From Fischerella sp. (GTDB lineage Bacteria > Cyanobacteriota > Cyanobacteriia > Cyanobacteriales > Nostocaceae), in the NCBI GenBank assembly GCA_026419705.1, contig JANZYY010000225.1, forward strand, positions 1-8,016: DNA of 8,016 nucleotides, given 5' to 3'. This document shows, piece by piece, positions 1-5,362 of the stretch. The first letter of the stretch is position 1. Each line of letters begins with the position of its first letter. The notes beneath the pieces were generated by a model. The model worked only from the letters and a program-made list of their open reading frames with translations, had not been told where the DNA came from and searched no databases. The translations under genes were made by a program, and so were the position numbers.

Positions 1-70
1 GTAGGGGCGGGTTTGAATAGATATCTTGTCTTTGGAAGCTCAAAAGTTTGATAGCTAAACCTGCCCGTAC
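1..70. repeat. Imperfect inverted repeat downstream of the iron-uptake operon
   Basis: The arms at 1-14 (GTAGGGGCGGGTTT) and 57-70 (AAACCTGCCCGTAC) are reverse complements at 12 of 14 positions, with 42 bp between them. G/C-rich arms of this form recur in filamentous cyanobacterial spacers, from general knowledge. The element may extend left of the window. It lies 47 bp past the stop of the binding-protein gene and could fold in its transcript, but there is no T-tract after it, so I do not call it a terminator. Positions 71-116 hold a short GTGGTTAGTGGTTA near-duplication and a C-rich tract, with nothing else recognisable. Confidence 0.5.
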
Positions 71-116
71 AGTGGTTAGTGGTTAATGATTATTCTCCCA
101 CTCTCCCCCCAATCCA

Positions 117-1145
117 TCACTTAAACCTCTCTGGGTACAAAGCCTCCGCTAATTTTCTTACCCCTGCAACATTCCTAATTCCCGGCATTGTATAACTAAA
201 ACCCAGAACAATAAATTTATCCTGTTGCACTGCTTTTAGCTGGGAGTAAGCAGGGTTAGATTTGAGAATTCGCCGTTTTTCTTCAGCAGATGACCAGTTA
301 GCATCAATGAGAACAATCACATCGGGTTGACGCGCAATCACATCTTCCCAATTAACTGTCACCCATGCTTCTTTTTTCTGGATATCTTTGAAAATATTTT
401 CTCCACCTGCTAATTCAATAATATGATTGGGCATTCCCCAGCTAGAAACAGTTAGAGGAGGATCTTCCGAATCGTACCAAAATATGCGCTTCTTGGTTGT
501 CACCTTGCCTAGCTTTTGTTGAGTTTCTTGCAATTGTGCTTGCAGTTGAGCTATTAACTTATCTGCCCGTTCTTCTACTCCAAAAATGCGCCCAATCTCC
601 CGTATTTCCTGATATAAATTCTCCATCGTGACACGTTTGGGTCTAAGTTCTGGGCGATCGCATTCAATCGGCAATAAATAAGAAGAAATACCTAATTTGA
701 GCAACTCTTCTCGTGAGCCAAGTACTTCTTTGGCAAAAGCACTTTCCTCTGTGGAGAACACAAAATCTGGCTCAACCCCCAAAAAAACTTCTCTTGATGG
801 GTACTTCGGCGCTAAAACGCGAATTTGGGAATATGCCTGTTGATATTCTGGCAAAATCGGATTATCCAGATAGGCTGTACCAACCATGTGCTTTTCTAAA
901 CCAAGCGCCAGCATGACTTCTGTTGCAGATTGCGTCATCGTCACAGCACGTTGTGGTGGTTGTTTGTAGGTAATTGTCAGGTCACAGTTCTTAAGTGTGA
1001 CTGGAGTATATTTTGCAGCATTATAACTAGTATCAGTTGATGTAACAACATTTCCTGCACATCCTGAAACCATTCCCAGCAGCAGCGCTGCCAAGACTGC
1101 AACAAAGGGTTTCAATACCCAGGTATGGTGACGTAATTTACTCAC
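117..1145 (-). CDS. Iron-siderophore ABC transporter substrate-binding lipoprotein
   Basis: This is a periplasmic binding protein of the Fe3+-siderophore/vitamin B12 class (PF01497; FepB/FhuD/BtuF-like). It would pick up a ferric siderophore released by the outer-membrane receptor and pass it to an inner-membrane ABC importer. From the GTG start the protein is 342 residues. A hydrophobic signal segment ends in a lipobox V-S-G-C with the lipidated Cys at about residue 29. The N-lobe begins near residue 66 (RAVTMTQSATEVMLALGL), followed by the family-typical SREVFLGVEPDFV stretch. A long Gln-rich helix (residues about 188-210) joins the lobes, and the C-lobe has GGENIF and WEDVIARQPDVIVLID. Length is normal. 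Start choice: GTG at 1145 has GAGAG 6 nt upstream. A TTG at 1163 overlaps the receptor stop as TTGA but lacks a Shine-Dalgarno and adds six untypical residues. It is co-transcribed with the receptor (14-nt gap). The ligand is unknown, and no permease or ATPase is in the window. Confidence 0.9.
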   Translation of the reverse strand: MSKLRHHTWVLKPFVAVLAALLLGMVSGCAGNVVTSTDTSYNAAKYTPVTLKNCDLTITYKQPPQRAVTMTQSATEVMLALGLEKHMVGTAYLDNPILPEYQQAYSQIRVLAPKYPSREVFLGVEPDFVFSTEESAFAKEVLGSREELLKLGISSYLLPIECDRPELRPKRVTMENLYQEIREIGRIFGVEERADKLIAQLQAQLQETQQKLGKVTTKKRIFWYDSEDPPLTVSSWGMPNHIIELAGGENIFKDIQKKEAWVTVNWEDVIARQPDVIVLIDANWSSAEEKRRILKSNPAYSQLKAVQQDKFIVLGFSYTMPGIRNVAGVRKLAEALYPERFK

Positions 1146-1159
1146 ACAGAACTCTCGGA

Positions 1160-3766
1160 TCAAAATTCAACCGACGCTGTTCCCAACACCGTAAATGGTG
1201 GCGCAGGGTCGATACTGTACCCATCAACCTCATAATACTTAACATTAGAAATATTCTTAAAGTTAACTGCAAATCGATAATTTTGACGCCGATAGAAGAT
1301 GGAAGCATCGGCGCGCACGTAACTTGGGAGTTTGAAAGTATTTGGTAAATCTACCTCTTGCTCACCAACAAAATACAACCCAGCACCAAATCCCAGTCCT
1401 TGCAAACTACCACTTTGAATTTCATAAGTTGTCCACAATCCAGCACTATGTTCTGGGACACCAAACAATCTGTCTCCGACAGGAATCTCATTATCTTTTG
1501 TGACTCTGCCATCAATGTAAGCATAGTTGGCAATCACCTTCCAGCCTGGTAATACTTCACCTGCAATATCTAATTCAATACCTCTACTACGTTGTTCTCC
1601 CGTTTGGATACTAAACACAGGATCTACTGGGTCTGGTGTCAGCACATTCTGCTTAGTGACTTGAAAGAATGCCAAAGTAGCAGAAAGTTTATTGTCGAGA
1701 AAACTCTGTTTAACCCCCACCTCGAATTGCTCAGTGGTTTGCGGTTCAAATTGTTCGCCTGTGCGACTGCGCGCTTGAAACTGGGGAGAAAAACCGTTTG
1801 ACCAGTTGAAGTAAAGCGAAGTGGTATCACTCGGCTGATAGACAATCCCAACTCTTGGCGAAAACCGCGTCTTGGATTGGTCGTTAAGTATCTCTCCACT
1901 CACACGGTCTTTAATGCTGTAGTCATTAAAGTCTAAGCGACCACCCAATAACAGTTTGAGATTTGGCAGAAGCTCAATAAAATCCTGTACAAAAATGCCG
2001 ACATTCTCAGAGACGATTTTTCGACCAAAGGGAGAACCACCCTCCACAGGAGTAGGAGTTCCACCATATTGAGGATCGTAAATATCTATTGGCAGTTCTA
2101 GGTCTGGTGCAAAAATGTAGTTAAACAAGTTTCGAGCTAAATCTACCCCAAACAGAAAATTATGCCGAATGGGTCCAGTAGAAAATTTGCCAGAGATTTC
2201 GTTCTGGAAGGTAACGTTTTCATGTTCTTCATCAGAAGCGTAGAACAAACGGTCTAGCGTGCGGCGGTCATCTCGCAAAGAAACAGGAGATACCTGCTTT
2301 GCATCGTCCAACTTGGCTTTGAGAACGTTGAATCCCTGGCGGAATTTCCAGTTGTCGTTAAATTGATGTTCAAAGTTGTACGTTAACGAGTTAAAAGTCA
2401 CATTACCATCAGCAAAATCTGGCTCTCCTAAAAAGCGGCTGCGAGGGAGTTGGAGAACTTCTGGCTCGATTGGAAATCCCTGATCAAAGGTATAGTTATA
2501 CTTTTGGTGTTCGTATTCAAAGGAGAGTTTAGTGCGATCGCCAATTTTCACCTCCAGAACAGGCGAGATAAAGAAGCTGTCATGGTTCACAAAATCACGG
2601 AAACTGTCAGCGCTTTCGTAAGCGACATTCAAACGATACAAAACTGATTTGTCGTCCGTAAGTGGCCCGCTAATATCTAAAGTCGGACGGAAAAAGTTGT
2701 AACTTCCATAAGTTACATTCGCGTTGTAATAGGGATTTTCTAAAGGTTTTTTGGTAATGGAGTTGATCAGACCACTACCACCCGCATATTGCGTTGGACT
2801 ACCGCCATAAAGCACCGCCGCCGGCCCTTTAAGAATCTCCACGCGCTCAATGTTGGCTACATCTCGTGGACTGAAGTAACCGTAATCTGGAAAGCCATTG
2901 CGTAAAGTTTCAAAATTGGTTAAAAAACCGCGAATTCTAAACCCTAGTGAAGATAAACCTCCATATCCACGCTCTGGTTGTACACCACTCACATTATCCG
3001 CCAGTTCCGACAGACGCACGACATTTCGATCTTCAATCACCTGGCGCGGAATGACTTGAATTGATTGAGGAATATCACGCAATGGTATATCTGTCCGGGT
3101 TGCAGTGCTAGCATCAGGTACACTGTATCCTTCTTGCTCACCCGTCACAACTAGTTCAATTGGTTGTTGATCTGACTCTGATGGTTTTTCTGTCTGCTGT
3201 TGCTGTGCAGAAGATGCGGTTGGTGTCACGCCTAAAACAAGACCTTCATCGCTGTCAAACAATTCGACTTTTGGTATACCCGCCTCACCTATTACTGTTA
3301 CCCGGATATTATTTGCATCTATATTAGTAACCGTTACTTCAGTAATTCCCGCAACAGGCTTTTGTTGACGGAAATCACCATCACCTGTTAACCGCAGTTG
3401 AGCATTAGGGATATCTGCGATGAAGTTATTGCCTTCACTCTTGATTGTAGTTTGTAGCTTGTCAGATGCAGGAGTTTCTAAGATGATTTCCAATCCACTG
3501 GAAGTCGCATTTAAGCGGACTCCTGTCACTGGTATGACTTCAGTCTGTTGAGTCTGCTGCGCCAGCCAGTCTTTGACACTAGTGTAGGGACGTGAAACAT
3601 CACTCAATTTAGGAATCTGTGCGATCGCTGATTTTGCTGGCGTTGCTTGTTGATTGGCTGCATTCACTTTGGTTGATGTTTCTTCTTCCTGTGCTTTCAC
3701 AGGCGCAGTCCCCAATAGACATATAGCTCCTATAATTCCCAGATATATAAGCTGTCTTAGTTTCAA
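1160..3766 (-). CDS. AMIN-domain TonB-dependent siderophore receptor
   Basis: This outer-membrane receptor imports ferric siderophores using TonB/ExbBD energy. From the TTG start it has 868 residues. A signal peptide ends near residue 25 (PVKA/Q). An AMIN domain spans about residues 79-182. A Gln/Ser-rich linker leads to a TonB-box-like IELVVTGEQE at 203-212. The plug spans about 222-345 and contains IPQSIQVIPRQVIED and NIERVEILKGPAAVLYGGS. The 22-strand-type barrel follows and ends in a terminal Phe (TASVEF), the usual outer-membrane assembly signal. The plug sequence places it with the FhuA/FoxA-like siderophore subfamily. The AMIN domain, also found in AmiC and secretins, is a cyanobacterial addition thought to bind the cell wall. 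It is the first gene of an operon with the binding lipoprotein and lies behind a Fur box and TATAAT promoter about 370 bp upstream. An in-frame ATG at 3808 would add 14 residues, but it has no ribosome site. The substrate cannot be read from sequence. Confidence 0.93.
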   Translation of the reverse strand: MKLRQLIYLGIIGAICLLGTAPVKAQEEETSTKVNAANQQATPAKSAIAQIPKLSDVSRPYTSVKDWLAQQTQQTEVIPVTGVRLNATSSGLEIILETPASDKLQTTIKSEGNNFIADIPNAQLRLTGDGDFRQQKPVAGITEVTVTNIDANNIRVTVIGEAGIPKVELFDSDEGLVLGVTPTASSAQQQQTEKPSESDQQPIELVVTGEQEGYSVPDASTATRTDIPLRDIPQSIQVIPRQVIEDRNVVRLSELADNVSGVQPERGYGGLSSLGFRIRGFLTNFETLRNGFPDYGYFSPRDVANIERVEILKGPAAVLYGGSPTQYAGGSGLINSITKKPLENPYYNANVTYGSYNFFRPTLDISGPLTDDKSVLYRLNVAYESADSFRDFVNHDSFFISPVLEVKIGDRTKLSFEYEHQKYNYTFDQGFPIEPEVLQLPRSRFLGEPDFADGNVTFNSLTYNFEHQFNDNWKFRQGFNVLKAKLDDAKQVSPVSLRDDRRTLDRLFYASDEEHENVTFQNEISGKFSTGPIRHNFLFGVDLARNLFNYIFAPDLELPIDIYDPQYGGTPTPVEGGSPFGRKIVSENVGIFVQDFIELLPNLKLLLGGRLDFNDYSIKDRVSGEILNDQSKTRFSPRVGIVYQPSDTTSLYFNWSNGFSPQFQARSRTGEQFEPQTTEQFEVGVKQSFLDNKLSATLAFFQVTKQNVLTPDPVDPVFSIQTGEQRSRGIELDIAGEVLPGWKVIANYAYIDGRVTKDNEIPVGDRLFGVPEHSAGLWTTYEIQSGSLQGLGFGAGLYFVGEQEVDLPNTFKLPSYVRADASIFYRRQNYRFAVNFKNISNVKYYEVDGYSIDPAPPFTVLGTASVEF

Positions 3767-3772
3767 GATTTT

Positions 3773-3777
3773 CCTCC
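3773..3777 (-). promoter_or_regulatory. Shine-Dalgarno GGAGG that fixes a TTG start
   Basis: On the minus strand GGAGG is followed by six bases and then TTG (3766-3764). This puts the first residues as MKLRQLIYLG and runs straight into the signal peptide. The upstream ATG at 3808 has no comparable site and would place charged and aromatic residues before the signal sequence. Confidence 0.7.
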
Positions 3778-3787
3778 ACACCACAAT

Positions 3788-3801
3788 ATTGATGAAATCA
3801 A
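3788..3801 (-). promoter_or_regulatory. Copy 1 of a 14-bp hyphenated palindrome
   Basis: On the minus strand this reads TTGATTTCATCAAT: arms TTGAT and ATCAA around TTC. It lies 22 bp upstream of the receptor TTG start. The identical 14-mer occurs on the plus strand at 4715-4728. It could be a protein-binding site or a small RNA hairpin in the leader. The function is not known. Confidence 0.3.
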
Positions 3802-3874
3802 GACACATCTAATTGCAAATGACTGCAATAAGTTTTTGATTTCAGACCTTGCTGAATCGCGGGATGAATCCGGA

Positions 3875-3904
3875 TGACCAGACGCGATATATCGCGTCTG
3901 GTCA
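3875..3904. repeat. 30-bp perfect palindrome
   Basis: The half-site TGACCAGACGCGATA (3875-3889) is followed with no gap by its exact reverse complement (3890-3904). The core GACGCGATATATCGCGTC resembles GCGAT-rich palindromes scattered through Nostocales genomes, from general knowledge. It lies about 110 bp upstream of the receptor start and inside the inferred leader RNA, where it would form a strong hairpin. No U-tract follows on either strand, so a simple intrinsic terminator is unlikely. It may be only a dispersed repeat. Confidence 0.8.
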
Positions 3905-3965
3905 ATGGTTTTAGCATTAGGCAAAATACAGAAAATATCAAGTGAATCAGGTACAGTTAGCAAAT

Positions 3966-4027
3966 CCCTCACCCTCTTTCGCTCTCCCAATTTTGAGAGA
4001 GGGATGTCCGTTAGAACAGGGTGAGGG
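3966..4027. repeat. Inverted-repeat element, CCCTCACCCT...AGGGTGAGGG
   Basis: Perfect 10-bp arms lie at 3966-3975 and 4018-4027. Between them is a shorter nested pair, CTCTC (3982-3986) and GAGAG (3995-3999). The arms and the flanking TACCTCATTTCTATGCAAAG text look like a dispersed intergenic repeat common in filamentous cyanobacteria, which I judge from memory of such genomes. It sits in the inferred receptor leader. Confidence 0.6.
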
Positions 4028-4113
4028 TGTACCTCATTTCTATGCAAAGTGCTGTAATTTTCATACATGAAATCAGCAACGCCTAATTTCAAATGCTACT
4101 ATATATACTGAAT

Positions 4114-4132
4114 AATAATGATTATCATAAGT
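4114..4132 (-). promoter_or_regulatory. Fur box of the receptor operon
   Basis: The plus strand reads AATAATGATTATCATAAGT. Its reverse complement, ACTTATGATAATCATTATT, matches the classical 19-bp Fur consensus (GATAATGATAATCATTATC) at 15 of 19 positions, including the unbroken central ATGATAATCATTAT. It lies directly downstream of a TATAAT -10 element on the minus strand, so iron-loaded Fur bound here would cover the transcription start. This predicts repression when iron is replete and induction when iron is scarce. Confidence 0.75.
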
Positions 4133-4137
4133 TTTTT

Positions 4138-4166
4138 ATTATAGAAAAACAAACAAAAGTTAAAAA
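4138..4166 (-). promoter_or_regulatory. Candidate promoter of the receptor operon
   Basis: On the minus strand a perfect -10 TATAAT occupies 4143-4138. A poor -35 (TTTTTA, 4166-4161, three of six matches) lies 17 bp upstream. Transcription would start near 4131, inside the Fur box, giving a leader of about 365 nt. A second -10-like TATATA run at 4101-4108 is an alternative. Confidence 0.45.
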
Positions 4167-4243
4167 CGCGATGCAATCTCAATCCTCTTTTTCCGAATCT
4201 CCCTAAAAGCAATCATTCCATCAAAAATAATTCCTCTATTTAC

Positions 4244-4261
4244 CTGTCTAAAGATAGACAG
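4244..4261. repeat. Small hairpin, CTGTCTA-AAGA-TAGACAG
   Basis: Perfect 7-bp arms enclose a 4-nt loop. It could be an operator or a short stem, and there is no context that tells which. Confidence 0.35.
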
Positions 4262-4413
4262 CAGTTAGTAAAGCTATAATTTATTGCACGAAAATATTCT
4301 TCAAAATATACATTTTTTAGCCTTATTAGACAACCAAAGATAATATTTTTCTTAAACTCAAATAGCCCAGCGTCTATTCAGCAAGAGCAATCATCCATGG
4401 GTTAGCAGAGATT

Positions 4414-4600
4414 TAGTTAACCTGAGTTCGGGATAACCTCAAACCATGATTCTATCGTTGATTGAAACTCCTAAAACTTACGCAAAATACCTCTCAAACT
4501 CTCATTCCTCCGTGATCTCTGTGCCTCTGTGGTTCAATTTTTTAGAACTGGTGCTTAAGTTCAACAGCAAAATCCTCTTAACCCGAACTAAGGTTAGTTA
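4414..4600. repeat. 187-bp MITE-like element with 23-bp terminal inverted repeats
   Basis: The left end (4414-4436, TAGTTAACCTGAGTTCGGGA and on) and the right end (4578-4600) are reverse complements at 19 of 23 positions. The interior carries text resembling a widespread cyanobacterial intergenic repeat: ACTTACGCAAAATACCTCTC, then two copies of CTCTGTG (4517-4523 and 4525-4531) before GGTTC. There is no room for a transposase, so it would depend on one elsewhere. I see no clear target-site duplication, so recent movement is not shown. Confidence 0.5.
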
Positions 4601-4714
4601 GACTTAACTCGCATGAATTGAAAAGTAAAATATTTGCTTGTCTAATGGAGATATATCAAGTATTCTAAGTCTTTTGGGCATCATGAAACAAATTCAAATT
4701 TAAGTAAGTATTCA

Positions 4715-4728
4715 TTGATTTCATCAAT
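4715..4728 (+). promoter_or_regulatory. Copy 2 of the 14-bp hyphenated palindrome
   Basis: TTGATTTCATCAAT is identical to the minus-strand motif at 3788-3801. Here the palindrome is one base pair longer on each side (CATTGAT-TTC-ATCAATG, 4713-4729). It lies about 640 bp upstream of the assembly-line gene. Confidence 0.3.
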
Positions 4729-4831
4729 GGAACCTAGTTAGCTTTTAATTTATTTTAATGTCTAATTTTCCTTATATTAATAAGACTAGTTGCATCACAA
4801 ATATCCTATCAGTTTACTACTGACAACCTAC

Positions 4832-4850
4832 TTTGTATAAGTTATACAAA
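4832..4850. promoter_or_regulatory. 19-bp perfect palindrome, operator-like
   Basis: TTTGTATAA-G-TTATACAAA is a perfect odd palindrome. Its TTGTATA/TATACAA ends suit a homodimeric helix-turn-helix repressor such as a GntR or TetR type. It abuts a second palindrome on its right. No regulator gene is visible in the window. Confidence 0.45.
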
Positions 4851-4870
4851 ATTTGACAGTCAGTCAAATT
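4850..4870. promoter_or_regulatory. Second palindrome, overlapping a TTGACA hexamer
   Basis: The arms AATTTGAC (4850-4857) and GTCAAATT (4863-4870) are perfect over 8 bp with a 5-bp centre. The left arm contains TTGACA (4853-4858), a consensus -35, but no good -10 stands 16-18 bp to the right. It shares its first base with the preceding palindrome. Confidence 0.45.
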
Positions 4871-4997
4871 CACTTAATTTTATAGCTTGAAAATAAATCA
4901 ATTTATTTAGATAGCGCTGAAAACAGTGTAGTGAAAAATTTTATGTTTTTTTTAGAAGCATAATTAATCTACTATTTGGTCAATATTAAGTACTATT

Positions 4998-5077
4998 TTT
5001 TAATAGCAAAAATTTTATTTGTTTGTAGAAAATGCTTGACAAAGATATACTTTTAATGATAAAAATTGCTATTAAAA
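4998..5077. repeat. 11-bp inverted repeat around the candidate promoter
   Basis: TTTTAATAGCA (4998-5008) and TGCTATTAAAA (5067-5077) are exact reverse complements 58 bp apart. They enclose the TTGACA at 5036-5041. The sequence is very AT-rich, so chance is a real alternative. Confidence 0.3.
5036..5065 (+). promoter_or_regulatory. Candidate promoter of the FAAL-NRPS gene, with Fur-like overlap
   Basis: TTGACA (5036-5041) is followed after 18 bp by TAAAAA (5060-5065), preceded by an extended -10 TG (5057-5058). A Fur-like sequence at 5052-5070 matches the 19-bp consensus at 12 of 19 positions, including ATGATAA, and overlaps the -10. Transcription would begin near 5072, giving a leader of about 290 nt. 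Confidence 0.35.
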
Positions 5078-5112
5078 TCAATAATAACCAAATTTTAAAT
5101 TCCACAAGGTTG

Positions 5113-5140
5113 TTGAGCTAAAAGTGTATTGTGCTATTTT
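5113..5140 (+). promoter_or_regulatory. Alternative promoter of the FAAL-NRPS gene
   Basis: TTGAGC (5113-5118), 16 bp, then TATTTT (5135-5140) with an extended -10 TG (5132-5133). Each hexamer matches consensus at four of six positions. It is nearer the gene than the TTGACA candidate, and sequence alone does not decide between them. Confidence 0.25.
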
Positions 5141-5191
5141 ATACATTTTTCAGTTAATGCCTTAGTTCGTCCCACTAATTTAGTTGTTATA

Positions 5192-5206
5192 TTTCAAACT
5201 TTGAAA
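5192..5206. promoter_or_regulatory. 15-bp palindrome TTTCAAA-C-TTTGAAA
   Basis: This is a perfect odd palindrome about 155 bp upstream of the FAAL-NRPS start and downstream of both promoter candidates. It may be an operator or a chance feature in AT-rich DNA. Confidence 0.25.
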
Positions 5207-5276
5207 AGAGAAAACTTTACCTCAAAAATACGGTAAGACTAATACATTAAAAGCTTCAAGAAATAAACACTTTAAA

Positions 5277-5295
5277 CGCGATCGCACTTATCGCG
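5277..5295. repeat. HIP1 site inside a short inverted repeat
   Basis: CGCGAT (5277-5282) and ATCGCG (5290-5295) face each other across 7 bp, and the left arm is part of a perfect HIP1 octamer (5278-5285). This resembles the GCGAT-containing core of the palindrome at 3875-3904. It lies in the leader of the FAAL-NRPS gene. Confidence 0.4.
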
Positions 5296-5350
5296 ATTGG
5301 CAAATCATAGTAGCATCTGACCTTGGCTCCACGTAGATAGTTGTATAAAT

Positions 5351-5354
5351 GGAG
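5351..5354 (+). promoter_or_regulatory. Ribosome binding site GGAG of the FAAL-NRPS gene
   Basis: GGAG lies eight bases before ATG 5363. The codon directly before that ATG is an in-frame TAA (5360-5362), so translation cannot begin further upstream in this frame. Confidence 0.8.
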
Positions 5355-5362
5355 TGACATAA

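Larger units (their letters stand above)
3767..5362. other. 1.6-kb AT-rich divergent spacer without a gene
   Basis: I find no coding region that can be supported here on either strand. Reading frames are short, mostly lack ribosome sites, or cross repeat sequence. The spacer separates the leftward uptake operon from the rightward assembly-line gene. Its content is listed separately: Fur box and promoter (4114-4166), a 30-bp palindrome (3875-3904), two inverted-repeat elements (3966-4027 and 4414-4600), abutting operator-like palindromes (4832-4870), candidate rightward promoters (5036-5065 and 5113-5140), and a 14-bp motif present once on each side. No tRNA, rRNA or riboswitch pattern was recognised. 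Confidence 0.7.

Noticed and set aside
82..100. Fur-like GTTAATGATTATTC sequence after the binding-protein gene
   Set aside because: Only 11 of 19 consensus matches, and it lies at the 3' end of the operon with no gene start beside it in the window.
3763..4092. Open frame of 109 codons on the minus strand upstream of the receptor
   Set aside because: It runs through the CCCTCACCCT repeat and the 30-bp palindrome, overlaps the receptor start, has no domain-like sequence, and sits in the likely leader RNA.
4339..4357. GATAAT followed by a T-rich stretch, possible Fur half-site
   Set aside because: One half-site only (about 11 of 19) in very AT-rich DNA, not near a convincing promoter.
3966..4600. 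CRISPR array or tandem-repeat array
   Set aside because: The repeats here are single inverted pairs, not regularly spaced direct repeats with unique spacers.
4713..4729. Intrinsic terminator from the CATTGAT-TTC-ATCAATG stem
   Set aside because: The stem is AT-rich and weak, and no T-tract follows it on either strand.
4835..4847. NtcA-like GTA...TAC within the palindrome
   Set aside because: The spacing is 7 bp, whereas NtcA sites have 8, so I treat it as part of the larger palindrome.
5032..5121. Small 29-codon plus-strand frame starting MLDKDILLM
   Set aside because: It has no ribosome site, its codons lie in AT-rich promoter-like sequence including the TTGACA, and there is nothing to support a leader peptide.
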